Assembly (NCBI GenBank): GCA_002812745.2
Contig: NCSJ02000091.1
Location: 62,001 to 126,000, forward strand
Reading direction: 5' to 3'
Origin: Scytalidium lignicola
Taxonomy: Eukaryota > Ascomycota > Leotiomycetes
DNA length: 64,000 nt
In this document: positions 45,386 through 56,397 of the stretch, piece after piece
Layout: each line of letters starts with the position of its first letter
Numbering within the stretch: the stretch's first letter is position 1
Notes under the pieces: generated by a model
Databases searched by the model: none
Seen by the model: the letters and a program-made list of their open reading frames with translations, nothing else
What the model was told of the DNA's origin: nothing
Made by a program: the position numbers and the translations under genes

Positions 45386-46242
45386 TTATTTCATTGCAAA
45401 GAGATCGACACCTCCATACTTATCGCCATTCAGCACTCTTAGCCCGTCGGCTCCCTTGATTTTAATATTTTCGAACGAGTGCAACACTCCTAATCCAAAA
45501 ACCCCAGTATAATCTGCAGAAATTACGTTGCCGTTCACAACCATGGCGTCCTTTCCGCCCTCAATATCGATATTGTCAAACTTATGGCCGGAGACCTCTG
45601 AAAGTGCTTCATGCAGCGTGGAATCTAATCCTCTCGAAGCACTCTCCAAAGCCTGGATTTCGGTTCTCTCCTTCACGGTGGCGACTTCTTCTTTCGCGAG
45701 TTGCTTCTCAGCGTTTGGGGCTGGAAATAAGATTCCAAGGTTGTTGACGAGGCCCGATATATCTTCAATTAGAGTCTTCGCTGCAGCACCATGATGGATT
45801 GCCCAGCTAGTCAACTTGAGGAGACTCGTGCCTTTCTGTCACTTGACAGCGATTTGGCGCATCTTATTGTTAACCGCCTCTATGGCAGGATCAGCAGCTA
45901 AGTCCTCAGGTGCGGGTGTAGCTGAATCGCCTTTAATCCTAAACGTTTTCGAGATCTTGTTACTGTCTTCCATGAGAACCAGGATTTGAAGAAGAGTGTC
46001 CTTGGCAGCCTGGATCTCTACCCTTGTTGCGGCAGGGTTGCCGAGCTGAGGGTCTTCGTCGATATGGACAGCCTCACCCCATCGCGAAAGACGAAGCCGT
46101 ACTAGGTAAGTTTGAGTTGGTACGTCTGGTAATCTTTCCTAAAGCGACGGCCGAGATGGATATACTCGAAGATTTCCACGCACGTTGTAAAGGCAGTCGC
46201 AATACTAATTGCCCCGGAAATAATACCGAAAGGCTCGGACAT
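45386..46242 (-). pseudogene. HeLo / HET-s-like prion-type cell-death effector, broken
   Basis: A minus-strand gene of 857 bp, about the length of HET-s-type genes. The start at 46242 opens into a HeLo domain N-terminus (M-S-E-P-F-G-I-I-S-G-A, then a hydrophobic helix and E-I-F-E-Y-I-H-L-G-R), the pore-forming module of such proteins. The C-terminus has two 16-residue repeats, N-I-D-I-E-G-G-K-D-A-M-V-V-N-G-N (45527-45574) and N-I-K-I-K-G-A-D-G-L-R-V-L-N-G-D (45422-45469), 35 residues apart, the layout and spacing of a HET-s amyloid domain, then Tyr-Gly-Gly. Two breaks inactivate it: the frame is lost at about 46100-46105, with TAG following, and a TGA stands in frame at 45839-45841 before the C-terminal part. 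In the family, amyloid templating of the repeats by an NLR exposes the HeLo domain, which attacks the membrane. It is divergent from such an NLR. Confidence 0.82.
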
Positions 46243-46891
46243 GATGCCTTTCACAAACCTGGTCTATCGCTGGTCGTGATGGCTCTTTAATTCGTGCTTG
46301 TGTATTTGTGGAAATCAGATTTGGGCCAGGTTTGAGGGAAGGCTTGATCCAACATGAGACAAGAGATGTTGAGGGAGTTAGAAGATATGCCTATCTGCGC
46401 CAGGGAAACAACACCCGAAGTTTTAAAGTGGTGGTGGTCAGGAGTATCTGATAGGCCCCGGCTGGCCAGTTGTGTGCGTTACCACACCTTCAGGTGCAGC
46501 AAATCCAAGCCTCAGCGCTTTGCGGCCTAGCTCATTTCGCCCGTCCACAGCGCTTAAATGTGAATGGCTATTGACTCGCATTTATAACCTGTGAGGCTGA
46601 TTTAGCTAGGACGAAGAGTCGTGGATGCCCAAACATTGCCTAGGGAGGGGAAGGGAAGTAAATTTCTGCACCACAGCCCCGTCTACCTAGTCTATAATCA
46701 GGCCCATCTACACTTTACTTCTATTTCTTATTTTCAGCGACTGCTTGTTGAAATTGCGGAACTTTCTGGCTGAAAGTAAAAAATTAGGACAAGAAGGGCA
46801 TCTCGGAGCTCTGCTGGTTTACTGTAGTGACCCAACCAATCTCTCAACGCCCCTCTCCCCTAAGAGCACGATATTTAACAAGGCTGCCTTC
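46243..46891. promoter_or_regulatory. Shared divergent promoter region of effector relic and NLR
   Basis: 649 bp between the effector start (46242, minus) and the NLR start (46892, plus). There is no other supportable gene. Divergent transcription would allow joint regulation. No specific operator is evident. Confidence 0.45.
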
Positions 46892-49800
46892 ATGCCGGAA
46901 GGGAGCGAGTATCATCATAATGTGGTTTATGGAGGAAATGTGCATCTGGGTAACATCATCCACGGTCCGAATGAACAAAACGGTTCGTCTCGCTTTCTAC
47001 GCATGCATTGCTTTGTACTAACTACCTATAACCTAGAATGTACCATCGACAAATTCCTTAGCGACCTGTTCTTAACAGATGCATCGGCTGACCTTGACAA
47101 GACCCGTAGGCTTAAAGGGGAGAGGGCTGCCGGAACTTGCGAGTGGCTTTTGAAGACTGAGGAATTTCAGGATTGGTTAACTGGGACGAGCCTGGAGCTC
47201 CTCTGGCTAACCGGTGTTCCCGGAATTGGCAAGACTGTTATCTCGTGTTTTGTGGTAGAAGAGCTGCAACGTACGGTGAAGGAAAACAACTCGGTGGTTC
47301 TGATATACTATTTCTGTGACAACAAAGATGAACAGCGGAGAACACCGATAGCAATTTTGAGAGGGATTCTTTTCCAGTTGTTGAAGCGACGACCCGAACT
47401 CTTCAAACTTATTGAGGATGATTACAAGATACAAAAGGCATCCATAGTTACCAAACTGGATACCTTATGGCGAGCACTGGATCGGATGTTGCAGTCTTTG
47501 GTTGACGACAAGGTATACATACTTATTGATGCTCTAGATGAGTGCGAGGAGTCATCACGAGGAGATTTTCTTGCCTTACTTGGAGAACTAGGTGAAGTGG
47601 CAAATGTCAAAATTCTCATAACTGGGAGGCCAGAGTTAGACATCGAGGAAACTGCTCAATCAATGGGAAGGAGTCTTAGAATAGATTCGGGGAATATTAA
47701 CGAGGACTTGTCACAGTTTATTAATATCCAAATTGCCAAACTCCAGAAGAAGAAAAAGTATCCGCTGAAATTGATTAACGATATCAAGACAACGCTGCAG
47801 CACAAAGCTGGTGGAACATTCTTGTGGGCATCATTAGTGTTGAAGGACATCGAAGCAACGAAGACGAGTGCAGCAGCCAGGAAGAAGCTTGAAGGTTTGC
47901 CTTCAGACTTGTCCGAAGTCTACAAGCGAATCCTCAAGAATATCAGTGGTGATGACATCGAAGGCGCGATGTTGGTTTTGCAGTGGGTGGTTGTTGCACG
48001 GAGGCCTATGACGGTTTGCGAGTTGGCCACAGCACAAGTTTTAGCTAGTGGGGATTGGGATAGCGACGCAGTACCGCCTTCCGATCTCGTGGATGAACGG
48101 AAGGACGGATTCAAAGCTTGCGGCTCACTTCTTTATCATGACCCCGAGAACCATACCATCAACCTCATTCACCAATCTGCAAAAGACTATCTTGTTGGGA
48201 CGGACTGCGAATCCCGCTATCGTGTCAACCGAGAAATGACGAGCCTCTCCATCGTAAAAACGTGCTGGGAGTACCTTAGTAAGGAGGAATTTAGTCGTGG
48301 CGATGTGATTGTCACCCGGACCGAGTCGAATGAACTACAGCCACGAAAACTCTCTAGGCGAATTCTAGAGACTTACGGTTTCCTTGGGTTTTCCACCGAA
48401 GAGCTGCGGGATGGGGTATCGGAAGATAGGTTTGAGTTGATCGTCGCTTTCATATGCCAATGCGAGAGCCTGCACAGCTTGCCATCGCTGCGCGACTTCT
48501 GGTTTATTACATTTATGCGTAAAGACTATAAAAATGGAGTGCAGGCTTTGATCAAGAAGGAAGCTGACTTGAATGTAACAGTAGGTAGAAATGGTATGAA
48601 AGCTCTACATATTGCAGCTTCTAACGGAAATGGCGCAATACTAGGGCTGTTACTAGCTGGGGGGGTCAATGTCATGTCCCGCACTGAAAACGGGGAGACG
48701 GCACTTCATCTAGCTGCGGAGAAGGGATTCAAAGACATCTGTGGGGTGTTGATTGAGAAGGGAGCCGACCTTAACGCCAAGACCCTACGAGAGCACGACA
48801 CCGCGCTGCACTTAGCGGCAGGGAATGGGCATCTGAAAGTAGCGTCGTTACTTCTGGAAAAGGGGGCTAATATTAATGAACAAAACAAGAGCAGATGCAC
48901 TGCCCTTTTCAAGGCTGTCGAATGGGGACGCCAAGAAATGGCTCTTCTTCTTTCGAAGAAAGGGGCCGATATTATGATTAAGGGCCAAGTGAGGGGTGAT
49001 GAACAGACGGCATTATTCCCCGCAGCTGCGACGGGATGCTGCGCAATTGTGAAACTCTTAGTTGAGACGGGGATTGAAATCAACGAGGAAAGTTTGTCGA
49101 GCACACCACTCTCCGAGGCGGCGGAAAATGGACATGAAGCAGTAGCACAACAATTGATTGATGAAGGGGCTGATCTCAAATGGAGACACCCCGATAATCA
49201 AAAGACGCTTCTGTCCCTTGCGGCGGAAGGGGGACACAAGGATATGCTAGAGTGGCTGGTGCGGAAAGGCCTTGATGTTGACGCCACAGCTCACTACGAG
49301 AATTGGTTCCGCGGAACAGCCACAGCCTTGCAGTTCGCCGCTGTGGTGGACGACCGAGAGATGGTCAAGGTGTTGATCAAGGCTGGGGCAGACCTCGGGA
49401 TAGGTCGCGACGAAGGGACTAGCCCGCTGCAATTAGCAGCACAGTATGGACGCGATTCAGTAGTGGAATTTTTGCTCGAGGCAGGGGGTGATGTGAATGA
49501 GAGTGATAACCGGGGTTGGACGGCGCTACACAGAGCTGCTCGAGATGGTCGCGATACAACGGTCTCCCTCTTGATTGGGAAGGGAGCAGACATTAACGCC
49601 AGAGCCAGCGATGGACAGACTGCCCTTCACGTTGTGTCTCAGGAAGTGAAGGATGTCTGGCGCGCCCCACCCGTCTCTAAAATCGAAAGAGTGCTCCAAA
49701 TATTGCTAGAGCACGGGGCATGCATTGAAGCCAGGGACTGCGCTGGGCGAACACCACTTTTCATAGCGGTTAGCAACAACTATCGAGTTATATCTTGTAT

Positions 49801-50926
49801 ACTACTTAACGGGGGTGCTCATACCTGTACAATGAGTGGTCAGGATCAGACCGGCCGTATGTATCCCAACATGGATCAACTTCTGAAGGCTACCCAACTC
49901 TGGCGTGATCAAGGAGATTACCAACTCATCTCAGAAAGAGAGGCCCATTCACACTATTTATCATTCTCAAACGATGACAGCGACTGGCCCTATTTGCGTA
50001 ATTCCGATGACAACGAGCTCCAAGCGGCGAAGAGCAGGACCGAGGACTTGTTGCGACTGCTATTTGAAGTGGCCGCTTACATCCTAGCCGAGGCTGAGCC
50101 AACCGGACGACGACTTGTTAAGGCAGCCAAGGAAGGATACATCACAGTTGTGTCGATGCTGCTGGCAAAGGAAGCAGATGGCTCGATTCGGAGAAAATAT
50201 AAGAGATCAGCACTCCGTGCCGCGGCTGGTGCCGGGCATGAAGAAATCGTGCGCGCGTTCCACAACAGCGGTGTTAAGATCAAGCCTGGGAAGAGCTATA
50301 CCAGATTAGCTCTAGATAAGGCAGCTTCCAATGGACACGCAAGCATTGTTCGTTTTTTACTTGAAAATGGGGCTAAAGTAGATACAGCTATGTATGATGA
50401 TGAAGAGGTTAGATGGACTCCTTTACTCAGAGCAGCTGCTCAGGGTCACCAAGATGTAGTTCAGATTCTACTAGACGGAGGCGCAAACATATTGGACTAT
50501 AATAGTCAAGGAAGTGTGCTTGAGTTAGCCATCAAGAATGGAGATGACAGCGTAGCTCAAGTTCTTCTCAACCGAGGGGCTAGCGTGATTGATCTAAGAA
50601 GCCTCTATAATCTACCGGATTTCCTAATGCTGAACCTTAGTGTTGAGACTATGGTAGCGCTCTTACAGCTTGCAGTAGATCTAAAAATCAATATCCTAGT
50701 CGTGAAGCCGCTGTCCTGGGCTATGTCTAAAGGCCAAGATGCTACACTTAGACTTCTAGGCCTAGATCGAGAGTGTTTCGATATTAAAGGTAAAGATGGA
50801 CAGATTCTCTTAACGTGGGCAATTGAGAAGGGATATGATGATGTTATTAATTGCTTGCTGGAAAAGGGTGTTCAAATGAATGTCCCAGCTAGTGAGATGT
50901 TAATTGAGGATATGTGGCTCTCCTAG
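46892..50926 (+). CDS. NACHT / ankyrin-repeat NLR with short amyloid-like N-terminus
   Basis: The first ATG in frame is 46892; an upstream frame lacks one. A 54-bp intron at 46983-47036 with a perfect TACTAAC branch point separates exon 1 (about 30 residues) from the rest; its length is a multiple of three, so the frame stays open without splicing. Exon 1 encodes N-V-V-Y-G-G-N-V-H-L-G-N (residues 10-21), similar in its Asn, Gly-Gly and Gly-Asn positions to the repeats of the divergent HET-s-like gene. Exon 2 has a linker, then NACHT: P-loop G-V-P-G-I-G-K-T, Walker B Y-I-L-I-D-A-L-D-E-C. A helical region precedes a long ankyrin array (about residues 590 to the C-terminus), which should be the ligand sensor. 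Intact, roughly 1,325 aa. By analogy with NWD2, the N-terminal peptide could template an amyloid effector; this is inference, and here the nearby effector is broken. Confidence 0.85.
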   Translation: MPEGSEYHHNVVYGGNVHLGNIIHGPNEQNGSSRFLRMHCFVLTTYNLECTIDKFLSDLFLTDASADLDKTRRLKGERAAGTCEWLLKTEEFQDWLTGTSLELLWLTGVPGIGKTVISCFVVEELQRTVKENNSVVLIYYFCDNKDEQRRTPIAILRGILFQLLKRRPELFKLIEDDYKIQKASIVTKLDTLWRALDRMLQSLVDDKVYILIDALDECEESSRGDFLALLGELGEVANVKILITGRPELDIEETAQSMGRSLRIDSGNINEDLSQFINIQIAKLQKKKKYPLKLINDIKTTLQHKAGGTFLWASLVLKDIEATKTSAAARKKLEGLPSDLSEVYKRILKNISGDDIEGAMLVLQWVVVARRPMTVCELATAQVLASGDWDSDAVPPSDLVDERKDGFKACGSLLYHDPENHTINLIHQSAKDYLVGTDCESRYRVNREMTSLSIVKTCWEYLSKEEFSRGDVIVTRTESNELQPRKLSRRILETYGFLGFSTEELRDGVSEDRFELIVAFICQCESLHSLPSLRDFWFITFMRKDYKNGVQALIKKEADLNVTVGRNGMKALHIAASNGNGAILGLLLAGGVNVMSRTENGETALHLAAEKGFKDICGVLIEKGADLNAKTLREHDTALHLAAGNGHLKVASLLLEKGANINEQNKSRCTALFKAVEWGRQEMALLLSKKGADIMIKGQVRGDEQTALFPAAATGCCAIVKLLVETGIEINEESLSSTPLSEAAENGHEAVAQQLIDEGADLKWRHPDNQKTLLSLAAEGGHKDMLEWLVRKGLDVDATAHYENWFRGTATALQFAAVVDDREMVKVLIKAGADLGIGRDEGTSPLQLAAQYGRDSVVEFLLEAGGDVNESDNRGWTALHRAARDGRDTTVSLLIGKGADINARASDGQTALHVVSQEVKDVWRAPPVSKIERVLQILLEHGACIEARDCAGRTPLFIAVSNNYRVISCILLNGGAHTCTMSGQDQTGRMYPNMDQLLKATQLWRDQGDYQLISEREAHSHYLSFSNDDSDWPYLRNSDDNELQAAKSRTEDLLRLLFEVAAYILAEAEPTGRRLVKAAKEGYITVVSMLLAKEADGSIRRKYKRSALRAAAGAGHEEIVRAFHNSGVKIKPGKSYTRLALDKAASNGHASIVRFLLENGAKVDTAMYDDEEVRWTPLLRAAAQGHQDVVQILLDGGANILDYNSQGSVLELAIKNGDDSVAQVLLNRGASVIDLRSLYNLPDFLMLNLSVETMVALLQLAVDLKINILVVKPLSWAMSKGQDATLRLLGLDRECFDIKGKDGQILLTWAIEKGYDDVINCLLEKGVQMNVPASEMLIEDMWLS

Positions 50927-51325
50927 TCATATCTTGCCTTAATAGGCAAGATTTCATTTTAGCTACCATCTAATAGAGGACAATGATATGTCACCGTGTA
51001 GATAAAGTTAAAGTATATATTATGACAAGCTAATCTAGGAGATGTCCTCGCTTCTATTATGAATTGGGGTATATCCTCAACCCTCAGCTAAATATCTGCT
51101 TCATAGTCCACCATACAACTGCCTCTTCTTCAACAAAGCCGCCAAGCAGGAACAATATCAATCCACTTATCCGGTGGCTCGCTCTCATCTGTTGTTCCCC
51201 TACCGACGTCTCTTCGAGAAGTACTTAACACCACCGCTCTTTTTCGTAAACTCACAGCACAGTGTCTCCTTTACACAAACTATATAAATCCCGGACCGTA
51301 AGATTTAGAGGCTTTAGTCCATTAT
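50927..51325. other. Intergenic, possible upstream part of TF relic
   Basis: No intact gene. The sequence up to 51325 may contain unrecognisable upstream parts of the transcription-factor relic. Confidence 0.4.
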
Positions 51326-51750
51326 ATGTTGTCAAAATACTTCAGATCTAATGATGTGCGAACCGGAGTGTTAATCCTCCTTGGCATCATTGTAAAACTT
51401 GCAATACGTATGGGTTATGATAGATATTTAAAGCATTATCTTGATATATCAGCTTTTAAAGGAGAAATAAGACGTCAAGTTTGGGTTATGATTTATTGGT
51501 TTGAGTATTTAGTCTTATTTCAAGTTAAGCTATCTTGAGTTATTTAAGATTAGTAATATGGTACAAAACTGCCTCATAATCTCCTCGATGAAGGCTTTGA
51601 TAAGAAACAGCTTATCTTCCGCCATCTCAACTAATAACAGATCGTACTTTAGTGTTATATATAATTGCCAAATCAAAGATTAACTTCGTATTTGAGAAAA
51701 CATCAGACATGGTATTCTTACATAAGTATCATATAAGGATGTCATAAAGC
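51326..51750 (+). pseudogene. Fungal-specific transcription factor (Fungal_trans) relic
   Basis: A decayed middle-homology region of a Zn2Cys6 regulator. The first frame reads V-K-L-A-I-R-M-G-Y-D-R and E-I-R-R-Q-V-W-V-M-I-Y-W, matching the A-x-R-M-G-x-x-R-D ... E-x-R-R-R-x-W-W core of the family. After TGA, TAA, TAG and TAA codons the same frame resumes with L-P-H-N-L-L-D-E-G-F-D, a typical downstream motif. A further piece follows with a frame change near 51660. The zinc cluster itself is not found upstream. Surrounding DNA is AT-rich, and the stops fit RIP-type transitions. Confidence 0.68.
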
Positions 51751-52145
51751 TCAACAAGAATCTTCAGGAAGCACATGCTGTAAACCCAACTTTTCGCTAA
51801 ATGTGCATTGCAGACTTGTTGAAAACCAACTCACTAGACTTAGTTATACAATATTACACTTTTAAACACTTCTATTAGAAGACATGCTGTGTTTTCCATT
51901 ATAACTATCTAACTAAAGCTAATATAAATTTACAATACATTTACTCGACATAAGCAGTAGTAAATACAATTAAAGAGAATTTTTAACACTAAGCTAATAG
52001 TTTATCATGAGATACAATTAAGAAGATAACTTTACCATGATAAATTGTTTATCAAGTCGCTTTAGTTTTATGACTTTTCACTTGCCGTTATGATCATATG
52101 CCTTGAATTATCTTAAAACTTTGAACGTGGTCTACAGACGTAAAG
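51751..52145. other. AT-rich intergenic
   Basis: AT-rich DNA between the transcription-factor relic and the 3' end of the surface-protein gene. No gene seen. Confidence 0.5.
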
Positions 52146-54365
52146 TTAACAGTTGAACGAAAGAAACACAGCCAGAAGCATTCCAGCAGCAAACCAAACC
52201 GGATTCTCTCTTGATATGGGGTTCACAGCCCCTCTCACTCCAGCATTAACATTATCTGAACTCCCCGGCCCTCCAGTTCCCGATAAATTCCCTGCACCAG
52301 TCGCAGTTGCGCCAGCTTTCCCAGTCGTCACCACCGGATCAATTGTAGGACTAGCAAACGCACTACTCTGATTATTCCAAAGCAGGCACGTCGTTGGCAA
52401 CGCGAAAGTGGTACCAAACAACGTAGTCTGCGTCCCGATTGTCGTATGGATATCGACTCCAGGGATATTCAAAGACGCATCAATGTCCAGACCAGCATCG
52501 ATGCCAACTTCACCAGTAATGTGAGTCAGATTAGGGAAGATGTGGGAGAGGAATCCACTGGTTGTTGTTGATCCGTTGACTGGCTCGCAGTCGGCGTTTA
52601 CTCCTGCGAGTTGGGATATTGTCACGGACAGTGATGGGGCATCGAGGAAGACGCCTGCTGAAATGTGGCCGGACCTGTCGAGGATGTCTATTTCTAGATC
52701 GAGTTGGAGACGGAGGCCAAGGCTGAGGGTGAGATCTATTTCTGGGGCGTTTGCCGTGAAGGGGATTGCGGAGATATTAGCTTGGTTGCTGTACCATCAT
52801 ATTAGTCAGGCGATGTGTCCGTTACGCATTCAATAGAAATGTAGAATCAAGTTTACTTACAAACCAGTCGAAGTCGATTGATTGAGACTTCCAATATTGA
52901 CGATAATGGAAGAATCGGGTATCTAATTAATTCTATTAGTTGAGGGATTCGAAGTGAGTTCCAAGAAAACATACAGTGACATCAAACCCGTAGCCAAAGT
53001 CTAAATCTCCCTCTACCTTGATACTGCCGATGAGATGAGGAGTAAATGCTGGCCCAACAACCGCAATGTCCGGAATCTACGTTACAGTTAGTCATGACAA
53101 TTTACAATATAATCCATCCTAGGTATGAGGATTGGGGCGGCCAAACTCACTGAAAAACCAGGAGGCGTAATAGTGATCAAAGTCTTATCAAACGACTGAG
53201 TGCTGGACAAGGAAAGAGTTGTATCAAGAGCAATGTGCGCATTCATTCCGGTAGCAACAGCCTTGAAGAACCCATTGTCTATGAAATCTAGGGCCTTGAA
53301 AGCTGCGGTGGTTGAGTTGCTTATCGTGAATTCTCCTTCGGTGATTTCGATTGCACCACCAACGGTACAAGACTTGCAGGAGACAGTTACAGATTCTGCT
53401 AGTGAGCCACTTCTATATTGTTTCTTGCTTAGTATTATGGGAAATCCAGGTTTGAGTCTTTCGAGGAAATGGACTTACCCGCTTGACAAGCTGAAGATTT
53501 CCAGGTCTGCAGGAGACGAGAAACTGATATCAAAGGCAGAGGAGTTTGAAGTCGGCGTTGCAGATGGCACCGTAGAATTTGTCGTTGGAGTTGCAGATAC
53601 GCCCGTTGAAGTAGCAAGCTGACGTCGACGAAGGGTATCATGGAATCTGAAAGCATCTGATCTGAATTTACCTCTGCTGGTGCCGAATTTGACAGTCATG
53701 GAATCGTATGAATCATTCCACTTGATCTTCTGTGTAGAAAAGATTGCCGTGGATGCGTCCAAGTCATATGCAATGCTCGAAACCCTAGCATTTGATATAT
53801 TTAGTTTTGGAACCCTGAAGAGTTTTCTTTAGAACATACATATGTACAGCTCTCTCACCGTCGTTATTGCAGCTAGGATGAGAAGAAACGGCAAAAAAAT
53901 TGGGAGTGCGGTCCCAGATTTCTTTGCTGCTTTCCAGCATTTCCTGGCTAGGAAATCCAATTATAATAGCAGAGTCGGAACATTTAATCCCCGTTACGTA
54001 ATTTTCAATGTCTTCCAGCGTAAGTGCTGGTAACTTGTACTCCAAGGACGTTGAGGCGTATCTGGAGCTTGCTCCACGTAGGACAGAAGAGTCTATACCA
54101 GACCGTAAGTTTTTGCTTCAGGTTTCTTTTAATGCATGGATAGTTACATACGGTCAGCATAATGATGGTCGCAGTGGGTCTTTGGAACAAAATTATCTTC
54201 TCTCTTCTGGACATTTGATCTGAGGGTAACTGCAGTTAAACTTGTATAGTGTCGTGCCGACAAGTTATCTCGCTCTTGGATATCTGGGGAATGGACGAGG
54301 CTGTTAGCGGTGATGGCCTGCACCAACATCAACGTTGGAAGCAAGTATTTTGTGATGCAACCCAT
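52146..54365 (-). CDS. Putative GPI-anchored surface protein (DUF7029/DUF7223-type)
   Basis: A complete seven-exon minus-strand gene: 54152-54365, 53840-54092, 53479-53784, 53151-53409, 52975-53076, 52861-52922 and 52146-52788. Frames join throughout to give 612 aa; introns are 52-74 bp. The N-terminus is a signal peptide. Residues about 85-200 carry I-K-C-S-D-S-A-I-I-I-G-F and later S-C-N-N-D-G-E-R and I-A-Y-D-L-D, the pattern I associate with the DUF7029 module; a Ser/Thr-rich linker follows, then a Cys-bearing beta-rich domain resembling DUF7223 with L-S-L-G-L-R-L-Q-L-D-L-E. The C-terminus has a Ser/Gly/Ala-rich stretch and a final hydrophobic tail typical of GPI-anchor signals, so the product is probably at the cell wall or membrane. 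Function is unknown. Domain names are from memory of similar proteins. Confidence 0.75.
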
Positions 54366-56397
54366 GATTGAGGCAATTCCATATGAAAAAGTAGGACTTT
54401 AATTCTTTACTGTGGAATAAATCCTTTGGAACAATTGCAAAAAGCCTTGCTTCCAGCACAGGCTCTGGCTTAACTCATATATCATGTTGCCGGTATCATC
54501 TGTCTACATTGCATGCGCACAGCAACTGGAAAGGTATTCTAACATACTATTCCAGGGAGCACAAGCCAGGATTAGCTATGAACCTTCCTCCACGCGACCC
54601 TCCCACCTTTAACGTTAGGGGTCCATCCCAGGATGATCCTCCTCGGGACGGAAGGTTAGACACACCGTTACATTCTTTTTACTGAGCCTCAAGCATTAAA
54701 CTGCGCTGGACAACGGTGCTCAAGGTGTTTTATCCCCATGATGTGACCCTGCTCCAGAGCCTTGCAGATTGGCTACAGCGTGGCGGACGTGGATGAGTAC
54801 ATTTAGTAATCAGTGCTGACGCATTTAGGGAGGATTAGGAGATAGCCCCGTGCTGCCGGCCAGGCTCTGTTACGTTGTTGGAATTACGTTGTTTCAGCCA
54901 CGATCTGTCGTAATTTTACGAGTGAGTCCAACATACTAACTATCATGGTACTTTACCGTATTGATATTCTTGTGCGACTCTCTGCGACTTTTGCGAAAAG
55001 GATCCCGCAACAAGAGTTTCACGGGTCAAAAGCAGTTCCTGAAGCCTGCATGATAAGGGGGAAGGATTTTGCCCCCTGTTTCCAACTATTCCGTCGTTCC
55101 ATCGTTCCGTCGAAAAAAGTTGTCTGATTAATTATTTTTACCTCTTCAGCTGGGCTGCAGGGCTGCGACGCCATTCGAGCACACTGAAGCCGGGAGCTCA
55201 CTACGGCGGGACTCTGTTGCCATGCTGGTTCTTCGAGGTCGCAGAAATGTCACGAATAGGGGAAAGGCATTATGCTATTATTTTAGTATTACTAGCTTGG
55301 TATTCAATACAGTGTGTAAGATAGATCACAGTTATATTTCAATAATGCCTTGTCAAAAACAATTTTGATCATGCCGCCGAATTTTCGGTTAGGAACGAGT
55401 GGTAGGCTGAGTAAGTCTGATTCTAACGACTCACAAGCTCACAAAGCTCCCGGGATATTTGCAGAGTGACGCGTTTGCTTACTTCTATTTTCGACTTGCG
55501 TTCGACAGTTTCAGTCATGCACCCTAACCAAAATCGCTCTAGTACTGTGGCCAAGATTTTCAGTCTCTGCTTTAGGGTTCTCAGTAATCAATGGCGATGC
55601 TGTATCCCGGACTGATAACCCTAATTAAACCACAGACCATACCCTACTTTCTCTTCCGTTCTAGATGTTTGCAAGGAAGGATTATGGATGGCCGAGGCAT
55701 GACGGTGTTTACCGAAGAAAAATGGATAAGGAGATCCAAAGAGGGCTATTTTTATACGAGCCAAAATGGAAAAAGAGACGAGATAGAAATCTTAAGAATG
55801 ACAAGTCACCTAGTGAAAAGCGAAAATACACATTGCATAGTTCATGCAAGATAACGTTAAAGATCGAAGACAAATGTGTTTACGTGACGTGTTTAATGAA
55901 TAATCATGAAATAAATCCCATTGCTCACTGCATTAAATAACTTAAGTGGATCAACTAACGTTAGCACTGCATGCGAACATTTAAAAAGTGAAAATACAAG
56001 TTATCATAAGATTTAACTTCGAGTATTCTGGTGATTAAGCTTATCAATAACAATATTCAAAGACAGTTTGGAGGGCCTTCAAACTTCACAATTCTCTCTG
56101 CACTGCTAACGTCATCAAACGCTTATCCTCTCCATGTGATATGGCCTTGCTCCTCCTTTGTAACGAATATAATGGAGACAAAGAAAATAATCACCAGCGG
56201 ATTATAAATCCTGAATGATATGGTTAAACCAGGAAGCTATTGAACTAGTTGCGAATATAAATTTTGGAGGATTTTGCCTGAATCCTGTACTTTAACATCA
56301 ACTTTAATCCTTCCACTTACTCGTTATCTTAAACTTTCGAGGAAAATTTTGTACTTTATAATTTATATCTCAGTGAAACACTTTAAATACTTTAGCA
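54366..56397. other. Intergenic, 2 kb, no gene seen
   Basis: No supportable gene on either strand. Short frames at 54945-55201 and 55591-55940 have no domain. The part before 56398 should be the promoter of the SDR relic. Confidence 0.45.

Noticed and set aside
55591..55940. Two overlapping plus-strand frames rich in Lys and Arg
   Set aside because: No family signature or splice context.
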